Of a stretch of 64,000 bases of DNA, positions 27,345 through 35,711 are shown piece after piece. A model generated the notes under the pieces. The model saw only the letters and a list, made by a program, of their open reading frames with translations. It searched no databases and had not been told where the DNA came from. The stretch is from Streptomyces sp. NBC_00510. GTDB taxonomy: Bacteria > Actinomycetota > Actinomycetes > Streptomycetales > Streptomycetaceae. Numbering within the stretch: the first letter of the stretch is position 1; each line of letters opens with the position of its first letter. Where the stretch lies: assembly GCA_036013505.1 (NCBI GenBank), contig CP107851.1:434001-498000 (forward strand), in the 5' to 3' direction. A program made the translations under genes and the position numbers.

Positions 27345-27690
27345 GGACATGTCGTTGACTGACCCCCAGTGGGCGCGGATCGAGCCGTTACGTCCGGACC
27401 GGAATCCGAAGAGGGGTGGCCGTTGACGGGATCACCGTGAGGTGATCGACGCGATCGCCTTCAAGTTCCGGACGGGAACGCAGTGGGTCCATCTGCCGGA
27501 GAAGTACGGGAACTGGCGAGGTGTCTACAACCAACGGCCGGATGTGGGCCGTTGATGGCACTTGGGAGCGGGTGTTCACGGCGCTGATGGCCCAGGCCGA
27601 CGCCGACAAGGAGCTTGACTGGGTCGTCTCGGTGGACTCCACAATCGTGCGCGCTCATCAGCACGCCGCCGGTGCCTGCCCCACGTGCTG
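27345..27690 (+). pseudogene. IS5-family transposase remnant
   Basis: The frame MSLTDPQWARIEPLRPDRNP is followed by an in-frame stop, then REVIDAIAFKFRTGTQWVHL and, after a frame change, LDWVVSVDSTIVRAHQHAAG with the catalytic DST motif. The C-terminal half is missing. It lies between a GNAT and the second SDR copy. Confidence 0.78.
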
Positions 27691-27835
27691 CTGGCAAGAC
27701 TGGCGCTTCGTAGCCAGGCGCCCGCCTCGGGGATACGCGGTTGCAGCGTCCGTTACCCGGCAGATGCGAGCCCCCGCACACAGACGCTGAGACCTTGCGT
27801 GCAATAGCCTCGGCTGAGAGAGGGCGATGGGTTCC

Positions 27836-28537
27836 TCAAGCCGCCAGCTGGGGGTACAGGGCGGCAAGATCCGCTGCCAGGCCTGCCTTGACCTGACGGG
27901 AGCGCTCGTCGGCCAGCACTTCGTAGGCGTCGGATTCGATGCCGTCCAGGGCCTGCTCCGCAACCCTGTGCGGGGAAGACTTCGGGGAGGCGACGTGCGC
28001 CGCCAGGTCGGTGTCCACGTACCCGACGTGCAGCCCGGTGACGTTGATGCCGCGCGGCTGCAACTCCAGCCGCAGCGAGTTGGTCTGAGACCAGAGAGCG
28101 GCCTTTGACGCGCTGTAGGAACCGGCCAGAGCGATCCAGGACAGGACCGAGTGCACGTTGAGCAGGTGGCCGCCGCCGTTGGCCTCGATGACCGGGACGA
28201 AGGCCCGGGTCATCGCCAGGGGGCCGTAGAAGTTGGTCTCGAACTCGCGGCGGACGTCGTCCACCGGGGAGGCCAGGAACGAGGCCCCGATGGACCCACC
28301 GGCGTTGTTGACCAGGATGGTGACGTCCTGTGCCTGTTCCGCAGCGGCGGCCACCGAGGCCGGGTCGGTGACTTCCAGGGCCAGCGAGACCGCGCCCGGA
28401 TGGGTGATGGTCCGGGGATCACGGGCGGTCGCGTACACCTTCTTCGCCCCTCGGTCGTACAAGGACTCGACCAGGGCCCTGCCGATGCCCCGGCTGCCTC
28501 CGGTGACGAGGACGGTCGAACCTGCGATCGCAGTCAT
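27836..28537 (-). CDS. Short-chain dehydrogenase/reductase, copy 2
   Basis: This 233-residue SDR is a near-identical twin of the one at 24216. It differs at scattered sites only, for example TGGSRGIG for TGGSRGLG and an NNAGGSIG segment for NNAGAAVA. Catalytic Ser, YSASK and the cofactor loop are intact. It is the last gene of a likely three-gene operon after a truncated crotonase and a DJ-1 protein; 49 bp separate it from the DJ-1 stop. The upstream gap keeps a degenerate operator (28562-28575), evidence that the copied unit included the promoter. Confidence 0.9.
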   Translation of the reverse strand: MTAIAGSTVLVTGGSRGIGRALVESLYDRGAKKVYATARDPRTITHPGAVSLALEVTDPASVAAAAEQAQDVTILVNNAGGSIGASFLASPVDDVRREFETNFYGPLAMTRAFVPVIEANGGGHLLNVHSVLSWIALAGSYSASKAALWSQTNSLRLELQPRGINVTGLHVGYVDTDLAAHVASPKSSPHRVAEQALDGIESDAYEVLADERSRQVKAGLAADLAALYPQLAA

Positions 28538-28561
28538 GGGTCTGCTCCCATCGTGTGGCGG

Positions 28562-28575
28562 ATGCCGATCGGTTG
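28562..28575. promoter_or_regulatory. Degenerate copy of the AAACCGATCGGTTT operator
   Basis: ATGCCGATCGGTTG matches the operator at 11 of 14 positions and lies 24 bp upstream of SDR copy 2, at a place similar to operator 1 before SDR copy 1. Confidence 0.5.
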
Positions 28576-28586
28576 ATCAGCGTTGG

Positions 28587-29195
28587 TCAGCGCAGGGCGG
28601 CCTTGCCCGCGTGGACGGCGCGCAGGGCGCGCTCGACGGTCTCCTGGCTCTCCCCCACCGGAGCCACGTATCCGAGGACATCGCGGACGGCATCGTCCCC
28701 GAGCGTTCGGCTGATGACCCATGCGGCGAGGTACTGGGATGCCAGGCAGCCTCCCGCGGTGGCGATGTTCCCCTCGGCGTGGAACGACGCGTCCAGCACG
28801 GTGACGCCCGCGGCTTCGACGAAAGGCCTGCTCTTGATGTCCGTGCACGCCGGCATGCTGCCGAGCAGCCCGAGGCGCGCCATTACCAGCGCACCGGAGC
28901 ACTGGGAACCGATCAGCTGTCGCGAAGGGTCGAGTTGCAACATGGAGATCAGCCGGTCATCGGCGACCACGTCGCGTGCCTTGACCCCGCTACCGATCAG
29001 CACGACGTCGGCCTCGCGCACGAACTCCATCGGGCGCTGCCCGGTCACCTCGACGCCGTTCATCGACGCGACCACCGGCGTCGGCGTCGTGATGAAGGCT
29101 TCCAGGCCGTCTTTGCGGCACCGGTTGATCAGTGCGGAAGCGATGAAACTGTCGAGCTCGTTGAACCCGTCGAAGGTGACGACTGCTACCTGCAT
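28587..29195 (-). CDS. DJ-1/PfpI family protein
   Basis: This 202-residue protein of the DJ-1/ThiJ/PfpI superfamily shows QVAVVTFDGFNELDSFIA at the N-terminus and the nucleophile elbow IGSQCSGALVMARLGLL with the conserved Cys. It continues with FHAEGNIATAGGCLASQYLA, as in isonitrile-hydratase-like and AraC-fused DJ-1 domains. The second of two adjacent ATGs (29195) is chosen because AAAGGAG then lies 5 bases upstream. It begins 20 bp after the crotonase stop and is followed by SDR copy 2, so the three are probably co-transcribed. The chemistry is not predictable; hydration, deglycation and regulatory roles are all known in the family. Confidence 0.85.
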   Translation of the reverse strand: MQVAVVTFDGFNELDSFIASALINRCRKDGLEAFITTPTPVVASMNGVEVTGQRPMEFVREADVVLIGSGVKARDVVADDRLISMLQLDPSRQLIGSQCSGALVMARLGLLGSMPACTDIKSRPFVEAAGVTVLDASFHAEGNIATAGGCLASQYLAAWVISRTLGDDAVRDVLGYVAPVGESQETVERALRAVHAGKAALR

Positions 29196-29215
29196 CATGG
29201 CTCCTTTGGCGTGTG

Positions 29216-29815
29216 TCATCGGATACTCAGTCTCCCTGGCGCGCTGTCACGCATCGATAGCCAATCAGCAGGTGATGGCATGTTCGCCGAGCTCCGCCTT
29301 GCGGGTGCCGGATCAGCGGCATCCGAACCGCTGTAGCGACGAGCGCTGATCACGGCCTCGTGCGCGATGCGCAGCGTCAGCCGCGACTGGATGAGGGCGG
29401 CCATGCCGGGCGTGAACCGGATGCCGATGTCGGCCTCGGACAGGCCCCAGTAGCCACGGTCGGCACGCATGACGCGGAAGTCGTCCGCGAGGGGGAACAT
29501 CGCACCGGCAGCGAAGGGGTGCCCCTGCAGCGTGGCCACGGTGATCCCCGCCAGGGACAGCACGCGGGCGAAGAGGCCATGGACGCGGGTGCGGCAATTC
29601 TCGTGCTGGTCGGCGTGGGCGTCCAGCCACTCCAGGTCAAGGCCGTTGGAGTAGAACCTGCCCGTTGCGGCGGCCACCTCGGCGCGCGGCCCTTGGGCCT
29701 TCTCCACCTCGTCCAGGGCGGCGTCGACGGATGCGAGCCGATATGGGTGGAAGCGGTGCTCGCCGTCCCCGAGGTCCAGTACGAAGACGTTGTCCTGGCG
29801 GTCGAGGGTAGGCAT
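29216..29815 (-). CDS. Enoyl-CoA hydratase/isomerase family protein, C-terminally truncated
   Basis: This 199-residue protein has a crotonase fold: FYSNGLDLEWL (oxyanion-hole region), VATLQGHPFAAGAMFPLADD and YWGLSEADIGIRFTPGMAAL. It matches short actinobacterial crotonases that lack one of the two usual acidic residues. After about residue 160 (ISARRYSGSDAA) the family sequence is replaced by an unrelated Arg/Pro/Ser-rich end, so about 40-50 residues including the trimer-forming helices are lost. A 19-bp palindrome (29929-29947) shared with the operon at 35.7 kb lies 114 bp upstream. It leads the DJ-1/SDR operon and is possibly inactive. Confidence 0.75.
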   Translation of the reverse strand: MPTLDRQDNVFVLDLGDGEHRFHPYRLASVDAALDEVEKAQGPRAEVAAATGRFYSNGLDLEWLDAHADQHENCRTRVHGLFARVLSLAGITVATLQGHPFAAGAMFPLADDFRVMRADRGYWGLSEADIGIRFTPGMAALIQSRLTLRIAHEAVISARRYSGSDAADPAPARRSSANMPSPADWLSMRDSAPGRLSIR

Positions 29816-30247
29816 GTGCCCTCCTGGGGGTCAGTACCAACCTCATGTCCGGGTCGGAGCCTTGATGCATCAACCTCAACCCTGTGTGCTTCTGGCAGAG
29901 AACGGAATTATCGAGTCGCTCCCACCGGTGTGACCGCAGCGGTCACAACCTTGCCGTTGATCAACTTCCGCGTGAGATGGTCGACGAGGCCTGGACTGTG
30001 CCGATGTCCCAAGGACGGGCAGGCCGTCGATGTCTAGGCTGCCGGCCTGGCAGAAGGCGAGGCTGCCTGATCACACCGCCGGACGGCCATCAACCGGTGC
30101 GGCAACCGCTTGGCGCCCGCGAGCGCGCAGGCCCGGGCGGCCCCTGCGCCTGGAGCGAGAACTCGCCACAGGCTCGGCTGCTGGGACTGTCCATACGGAA
30201 GAGGCTGCCCGATCGGCGAGCACGGGCACGGGTGGCGGAAATCTCCG
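29816..30247. other. Promoter region and unassigned sequence
   Basis: It holds the conserved palindrome at 29929-29947 and, on the minus strand, about 22 bp of further similarity to the promoter at 35.6 kb. The part from 29950 to 30247 contains no recognisable gene. Confidence 0.5.
29929..29947. promoter_or_regulatory. Palindromic operator shared with the CoA-transferase operon
   Basis: TGTGACCGC-A-GCGGTCACA, a perfect inverted repeat with 9-bp arms. Read on the minus strand it is identical to 35602-35620, and 37 of 44 bases match when the sequence downstream of it is included. Confidence 0.75.
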
Positions 30248-30676
30248 TCAGTGGACGTCGGCGGCGTTGTAGCGCCGCAGGTAGACGGCCAGCTGGGCCA
30301 AGTCGGCGTCGTCCCAGTCGGTGAACCGCTCCCGGAAGGAGGAGCGGCGCTGTCGGTTGGCCTCCTTCAGCTGGTCCAGGCCCTTCTCGGACGCCTTCAG
30401 GATCTGCCTCCTGTGGTCGTCCGGATCGGTCTCGCGCACGATCATGCCCTCCGCCTCGAGCATGGCGATCTGCCGGCTGACGGTGGACTTGTCGAGCATG
30501 AAGTGCGCCGCGAGGTCGGCGGCGTGGCAGCTGCCGTTCCGGTGCATGTGGTCGAGCATGTTGTGGGCCACCAGTGTCAGCTCCCGGTGGAGCTGGACGG
30601 CCTTCTGCCGGGCGCGGCGGGCGAATGCGGTCAGTTCACGCTGAATGACGTCCGTCGACGCCTGACGGTCGGGCAT
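30248..30676 (-). CDS. MarR family regulator
   Basis: This 142-residue protein has the MarR winged helix: SCHAADLAAHFMLDKSTVSR (recognition helix), AMLEAEGMIVRETDPDDHRR (wing, with the typical DPDDHRR) and a C-terminal dimerisation helix. The ATG at 30676 has GAAGGGAG about 10 bases upstream; a TTG at 30715 is possible but would run into the operator. It is divergent from a membrane protein gene at 30763. The gap contains the inverted repeat GGTTGC-N5-GCAACC, a likely site for autoregulation and control of the membrane protein. Confidence 0.88.
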   Translation of the reverse strand: MPDRQASTDVIQRELTAFARRARQKAVQLHRELTLVAHNMLDHMHRNGSCHAADLAAHFMLDKSTVSRQIAMLEAEGMIVRETDPDDHRRQILKASEKGLDQLKEANRQRRSSFRERFTDWDDADLAQLAVYLRRYNAADVH

Positions 30677-30700
30677 GGGCGGGGCACTCCCTTCTTCACT

Positions 30701-30717
30701 GGTTGCAGCATGCAACC
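30701..30717. promoter_or_regulatory. Candidate MarR operator
   Basis: GGTTGC-AGCAT-GCAACC, perfect 6-bp arms, in the 86-bp gap between the divergent MarR and membrane protein genes. Confidence 0.6.
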
Positions 30718-30762
30718 CAATTCATATGTACGTTACAACTACCCAGTGAAGGAGGGCACGTA

Positions 30763-31848
30763 ATGAGCACCCACCGTCTGGCCGGAAGGCGGCCGACAGC
30801 GACCAGCACATCCCGTACCGTCCGCCATGTGGTGGTCCTCCTGATCACCCCGCTGCTGATGTGCCTGGGCATGGGGCTGGCCTACCTCGGCGCCTTCCAC
30901 GCACCGCATGCACAGGGCCTGAAGGTCGCCGTCATCGGCACCTCGCCGCGAGTGCAGCTTCTGGCCCAGACGATCAAAGACAAGGCCGGTGATGCGCTGG
31001 ACGTCACCACCGAGCCCGACCGGGCCGCGGCTCAGCGCCGGATCATGGACCGGGACCTGGTCGGCGCCTACGTGCCCAGCGTCAAGCGTCCCGAGCTGCT
31101 GGTCGCCAAGGCCAACTCCGACACCTCCGCCACCGCCGCGGAGATCGTGTTCACGACCGTGGCCGGCAAGCACGACGCGCCCCTGCACGTCACCGACCTG
31201 TCCCGGCTCTCCCGTGGCGACCTCACCGGCCAGGGCCTGTTCTTCCTGCTGGTCGCACTGACCATCGGCTCCAACGCCGGCGTCGCCGCCATCAGCGCCG
31301 CCGGTGCCGCACTGCGTATGGGGACCCGAGCGGTCATCGGCGTGGTTACCGCGCTGGCGATGAGCGTCATAGCGGCGGTGCTGGCCGGGCCGGTCTTCCA
31401 CATCGTCGACCACAACCTGCCCGGGGTGTGGGGCATGGCCTGGCTCTACTCGGCCGGCATCCTCACCATCGGCATCGCCCTTCACACCTTCCTCGGGCGC
31501 TGGACGACGGCGGTCCAGATGGTGCTGTTCGTGATGCTGAACTTCACCAGCTCCGGCGGCATCCTCCAGCCCGCGCTGCAGAACGGCTTCTTCGGCGCGC
31601 TGCACGCCTTCTGGAATGGCGCCGGCTTCGTGGAGGGCGCACGCAGCCTGCTGTACTTCGACTCGACGGGCTTCGGCGGCCGCATCCTGTCCCTGGTGCT
31701 CTGGCTGGCCGCGGGAGCGCTGCTGATGACCGCCACCACGGTCGCCGAGCACCGCGCCGCCCCGGCCCTGGCCTCGCCGGCGAACCGGCAGCGGGACACC
31801 GAAGAGGAGACGGCCGAGGTGGACCTGGGTGAAGCCGTCGCCGCCTGA
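30763..31848 (+). CDS. YhgE/DUF3533-like membrane protein (ABC-2 type permease fold)
   Basis: This 361-residue protein has one N-terminal membrane helix (residues about 23-45), an extracytoplasmic domain to about residue 155, then five further helices and an acidic C-terminal tail. This layout is that of YhgE/Pip and ABC-2-type permease relatives, involved in export or phage adsorption in other bacteria. Segments such as GVWGMAWLYSAGILTIGIAL and MLNFTSSGGILQPALQNGFF are typical. The ATG at 30763 follows GAAGGAGGG. It is divergent from the MarR gene, so it may be a MarR-controlled efflux or stress protein. No ATPase gene is adjacent. Confidence 0.78.
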   Translation: MSTHRLAGRRPTATSTSRTVRHVVVLLITPLLMCLGMGLAYLGAFHAPHAQGLKVAVIGTSPRVQLLAQTIKDKAGDALDVTTEPDRAAAQRRIMDRDLVGAYVPSVKRPELLVAKANSDTSATAAEIVFTTVAGKHDAPLHVTDLSRLSRGDLTGQGLFFLLVALTIGSNAGVAAISAAGAALRMGTRAVIGVVTALAMSVIAAVLAGPVFHIVDHNLPGVWGMAWLYSAGILTIGIALHTFLGRWTTAVQMVLFVMLNFTSSGGILQPALQNGFFGALHAFWNGAGFVEGARSLLYFDSTGFGGRILSLVLWLAAGALLMTATTVAEHRAAPALASPANRQRDTEEETAEVDLGEAVAA

Positions 31849-31974
31849 GGGGAGCTGCAGAGCCAGTTCGCCGCGTTGGTGGTCGGGGCAGTCGTATGGG
31901 CGACCACGTCTTTCCCGACTGCCGGAAGGTGTGGCTGGCCGAGCCTGTGCGAGCGAACCAATGCGGTCACAGCA

Positions 31975-34017
31975 CTAGACGCAACCGTGGGTCCGGTGGA
32001 GCCCGTCCGGGAGTGCAATTTCGGCCCAGATGGTCTTGCCGTCGTGCCGTTGCCGGGTACCCCAGCGCTCGGCGAGCTGCGCCACGATGAACAGCCCCCG
32101 CCCGCCCTCGTCGAACATCCGGGCGCGGCGCAAGTGGGGGGCGGTGTTGCTGGCGTCGGACACCTCGCAGATCAAGGTGTCCTCGCGGATGAGCCGCAGC
32201 TGGACCGGAGCCGAGCCGTAGCGGATGGCGTTGGTGACCAGCTCGCTGATGACCAGTTCCGTGGTGAATGCCAGCTCTCCCAGGTCCCAGCCCTCCAATC
32301 GGGACGAGGCGAGGTCCCGGGCATGGGCCACCTCGGCGAGATCCTCCGTGAGGTCCCATGCGGCGGCATGGGCGCCGTCGAGCTCGCGGGTACGGGCGAT
32401 GACCAGGGCGACGTCGTCTCGGGACTGTTCCGCGGCCACCGTGTGCAGGACGTGGTCGCACAGGTCCTCCAGCGAGGCAATCGGCTCGGATAGGGCTTTC
32501 TGGAGGTGTTCGAGTCCCTGGTCGAGGCTGTGTTCCGGGGATTCGATGAGGCCGTCGGTGTACAGGGCGAGCCGGGTGCCTGTGGGCAGCTCCAGTTCGG
32601 CCGTCTCGAAGGGAAGTCCGCCCACACCCAGCGGAGGACCGGCGGGGATGTCGAGGTACTCGACGTCCGATCCGGGACGCAAGACGGCGGGCGGTGGATG
32701 GCCGGCCCGGGCGGCCGTGCAGCGGCGTGAGACCGGGTCGTAGATCATGTAGAGGCAGGTCGCCACGATCTCACCGGCGACCGCTCCGGCGCCGCCGACG
32801 TCTCGGTGCCGGGTGACGACGTCGTCGAGGTGGGTGAGCAGTTCGTCGGGCGGCAGGTCGATGTCGGCAAGGGTTCGTACGGCGGCACGCAGCCGCCCCA
32901 TACTCGCCGAGGCGTGAACGCCGTGGCCGACCACATCGCCCACCACCAGGGCGACCCTGGCCCCCGAGAGCGGGATGACGTCATACCAGTCGCCGCCCAC
33001 TCCCGCGAACAGACCCGCGGGCAGATAGCGCGTGGCCGCATCCACTGCCGGCTGCCTCGATACCACCGGGGGCAGGAGGCTCCGCTGCAGCGCCAGGGAG
33101 GTGTTGTGCTCCCCGGTGTAGCGGCGGGCGTTGTCCACGCATACCGCGGCCCGTGCCCCGATCTCCTGTGCCAGGAGCAGGTCGTCGGCGTCGAAGGGGG
33201 CACGGCCCGGGGAGCGTGTGAACAGCGCCGCGCCGAGGGTCGCCCCCCGCGCGCGCAGGGGGATCGCCAGCGCGGAGTGCGGCCCGTTCGTGCCCGCGTC
33301 GCCGGGATCGGCAGGCACGGAGGCGGCACCGGCGGTATCGGTGATCTCCAGCATCATGGGCTCGCCCGTGTACAGCCCGAGGGTCGCTTCCGCCCGCTCC
33401 CGGTAGGTGACGGTCTCGCCCGGCCCCAGGTCTCCCGGGGGCGCGGGCGATCCCGATGCCGCGGTGCGGCACAGGGTGAGATCGCCCGTGCCGGGCCGCA
33501 GGACGGGTTCCTCGCCTTGGAGGACACTGACGAAGAGGTCCACCGTGGCGTGGTCCGCGAAGCGGTGCACCGCGACCTCCGTCAGTTCCTCGGCGGTACG
33601 CACCGCGTCGAGAGTGCTTCCGACCCGGCTGCTGGCCTCGCTGAGCAGCGCGAGCCGCTCGCGAGCGATCATGAGCCGTGTGAAGCGTCGCTCCCCCGCG
33701 ACTCGGATTCGGCAGACGGCCACGCTGATGACCAGGCCCACCGCCAGCGCCGTGATGATCGTGATTTGGTTGGCGGGCCCCATGTCCCGCAGGAGAACCC
33801 CGTACAGCGCGATGGCGGCGGCCAGGTTGAACAGTCCGACGATCATGGTCTGCCGTACCGGCAGCAGGGCACTGGCCACGACCGGGATCAGGACGGCGTA
33901 CTCCGCGATACCCATGACGTGCACCTCGGCGGCAGCCAGCGCCAATCGCAGGCCCGAGATCAGCACAACGCTGAGCAGCAGGAAGACGAAGCTTTTACTC
34001 AGTGGAACGGGTTGCAC
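31975..34017 (-). CDS. Membrane-anchored GAF-SpoIIE phosphatase with HATPase domain
   Basis: This 680-residue protein has about four N-terminal membrane helices (residues 8-105), a GAF domain (about 128-310), a PP2C/SpoIIE domain (about 335-530; GVGGDWYDVIPLSG, VVGDVVGHGVHAS, AARAGHPPPA, RLALYTDGLIES) and an anti-sigma-like ATPase (about 555-675; SELVTNAIRYG, GGRGLFIVAQLAERWGT). It is closely related to the protein at 19930 from the phosphatase onwards but has a membrane input module instead of PAS domains. It probably reads a membrane or redox signal and acts on an anti-anti-sigma factor encoded elsewhere. Confidence 0.9.
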   Translation of the reverse strand: MQPVPLSKSFVFLLLSVVLISGLRLALAAAEVHVMGIAEYAVLIPVVASALLPVRQTMIVGLFNLAAAIALYGVLLRDMGPANQITIITALAVGLVISVAVCRIRVAGERRFTRLMIARERLALLSEASSRVGSTLDAVRTAEELTEVAVHRFADHATVDLFVSVLQGEEPVLRPGTGDLTLCRTAASGSPAPPGDLGPGETVTYRERAEATLGLYTGEPMMLEITDTAGAASVPADPGDAGTNGPHSALAIPLRARGATLGAALFTRSPGRAPFDADDLLLAQEIGARAAVCVDNARRYTGEHNTSLALQRSLLPPVVSRQPAVDAATRYLPAGLFAGVGGDWYDVIPLSGARVALVVGDVVGHGVHASASMGRLRAAVRTLADIDLPPDELLTHLDDVVTRHRDVGGAGAVAGEIVATCLYMIYDPVSRRCTAARAGHPPPAVLRPGSDVEYLDIPAGPPLGVGGLPFETAELELPTGTRLALYTDGLIESPEHSLDQGLEHLQKALSEPIASLEDLCDHVLHTVAAEQSRDDVALVIARTRELDGAHAAAWDLTEDLAEVAHARDLASSRLEGWDLGELAFTTELVISELVTNAIRYGSAPVQLRLIREDTLICEVSDASNTAPHLRRARMFDEGGRGLFIVAQLAERWGTRQRHDGKTIWAEIALPDGLHRTHGCV

Positions 34018-34574
34018 GCCCTACACCTCCCCATGCCGGGAGCGGGACCCTGCGACGTCCCCGTCTGACGTTGCCCTGGCAGGTAACAATTTACCCTTTG
34101 CGAGAATTGTCCCATTGACGAAAGACTGCCGTGCCGGGACACACGCCATCCATCGCACGCACAGCGCCTCAGGGGCCTCGGTGGCGCGGCCGCACCGGCA
34201 CCGGCGACCCGCCCGGCCGGCACATGAGGCAGGTCCGGTTCGGCCGGATACGGGGCAGGCTCACTACCGCCTCGCCCCGCAACGCGTCGCGCGGAACGAC
34301 TCTGGCCGTCCGCCACTTGGGGGCCTAGGTGCCCACGCCGGCGACGACGACAGCTACGAGCCTGCATCGCTGTCCAACCGCGCGAGCGGGCGGTCGGCGA
34401 TCAGCGTCGCCAGCGCTTCGCACCCCGCGCACCCCGGCACCCGGCACCCGGCACCCGGCACCCGGCACCCGGCACCATGATCCGACCGCCCCGGCGTGGC
34501 GCACCTGTCGTGCACGGCCTCGCGGAATCGCCCTCGGAGAAGTCCGGTCGGCACATCGGGGTTAGCGTGACGGA
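34018..34574. other. Intergenic region with a heptamer repeat
   Basis: No gene is recognised. It contains six perfect tandem copies of a 7-base unit at 34434-34475 and must hold promoters for the minus-strand phosphatase and the plus-strand LysR gene. Confidence 0.5.
34434..34475. repeat. Tandem heptamer CCGGCAC x6
   Basis: Six exact head-to-tail copies of CCGGCAC occupy 42 bp, about 100 bp upstream of the LysR start. A 7-base unit would shift any frame on copy-number change; here it lies outside genes. Confidence 0.9.
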
Positions 34575-35483
34575 GTGGAATTGTTTCATTTGCGGTACTT
34601 CGTCGCGGTCGCGGAGGAGCTGAATTTCTCTGCGGCGGCCCGCCGGCTGCACATGGCCACGTCTCCGCTGAGTCAGCGGATCAAGGACCTGGAGCGGGAG
34701 CTCGACCACCGTCTGTTCGAGCGCGACACACACCGTGTCGCGCTCACGCCGGCCGGTGAGGCGCTGCTGCCGATCGCCCGAGACGTACTGGAGCAGATCA
34801 CCTCCATACCGTGGCGGCTGCACGAGGCGGCCTCGCCAGGGCGCAGCACCCTGTTCGTGGGGATTCCTTCGGGAGTGCACCCCCGGCTGAGGCACCTCGT
34901 CGACGCGCTCGCCGAGCGCGTGGGCGAGCGGTGCGAACTCCTGCGCTGGCCAGGCTCATCCAGGGCTCTGGTCACCGCAGTGGGCGAGGGAAAGCTCGCG
35001 CTCGCGCTGGCCCGGCTGCCGGTCGATGACCCCGCGCTGGAGCGACTGCCGGTGATGTCGGAACGGTTGGGCGCGGTGGTGCCGGCCGACCAGTTCGCCG
35101 GGCGGGACTGCGTGACCCTGGCCGAACTGGCCGACCTCTGCTTCATCGTCGCTCCGAAGGAAGGCAGACCCGCCTATTTCGATCAGCTCGACCGGGAAAT
35201 GTTCGAGCGGGGGGTCAGGAAACGCATCGAGCTGACCGACACCGACTATTCCGGAATCGCCGAGGTGGTTTCCGGCGGGATGGCTTTCTATTTCTCCCTG
35301 CTCGACCCGGAGAGCCCCCTGCACGGGTACGCGATGGAGAACACCAAGGTGTTGCCGTTCACGGATTTCGAGCGACACCTGGAGACCGTCCTGGTCTGGC
35401 GCCGCGACCGGGCCTCCGGCGGTGACCTGGACGAACTCATCGACGCGGCCCGCCTGGTCTTCGCCGAGCCGCTTGTCGTCTGA
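34575..35483 (+). CDS. LysR family transcriptional regulator
   Basis: This 302-residue LTTR has the N-terminal helix-turn-helix ELFHLRYFVAVAEELNFSAA and AARRLHMATSPLSQRIKDLE, then the periplasmic-binding-like effector domain. The GTG at 34575 is the start that gives the standard LTTR N-terminus. It lies upstream of and in the same direction as the CoA-transferase operon, 228 bp away, and not divergent as LysR genes often are. It is the best candidate to bind the palindrome at 35601-35621 and its twin at 29929-29947; the TGTGAC-type ends fit a T-N-A LysR box only loosely. Confidence 0.92.
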   Translation: MELFHLRYFVAVAEELNFSAAARRLHMATSPLSQRIKDLERELDHRLFERDTHRVALTPAGEALLPIARDVLEQITSIPWRLHEAASPGRSTLFVGIPSGVHPRLRHLVDALAERVGERCELLRWPGSSRALVTAVGEGKLALALARLPVDDPALERLPVMSERLGAVVPADQFAGRDCVTLAELADLCFIVAPKEGRPAYFDQLDREMFERGVRKRIELTDTDYSGIAEVVSGGMAFYFSLLDPESPLHGYAMENTKVLPFTDFERHLETVLVWRRDRASGGDLDELIDAARLVFAEPLVV

Positions 35484-35600
35484 GCCGGCCGGCATTCGAA
35501 CCGGAAGCGGGATCCCAGGCGTATCGGCATTTCCTTGATTTCGGGTGCAGTCGGCCCTCTTCTCGCCATGGACGGAGGCATCCCGGGGGCTTGCCTGCCG

Positions 35601-35621
35601 GTGTGACCGCTGCGGTCACAC
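35601..35621. promoter_or_regulatory. Palindromic operator of the CoA-transferase operon
   Basis: GTGTGACCGC-T-GCGGTCACAC is a perfect inverted repeat with 10-bp arms, 90 bp upstream of the operon. A near-identical site lies before the crotonase at 29.8 kb. Confidence 0.8.
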
Positions 35622-35711
35622 CGATGTCAGCAACACGGTGATTCCACTGTCCGCAATGTCCGCTTAGCGTTCATTTCTGTAGCCAGCCAAGGGCACGAAA
35701 GGACGCAGACA

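Noticed and set aside
34434..34475. Repeat tract as a CRISPR array
   Set aside because: The 7-base units are contiguous with no spacers, and no cas gene is nearby.
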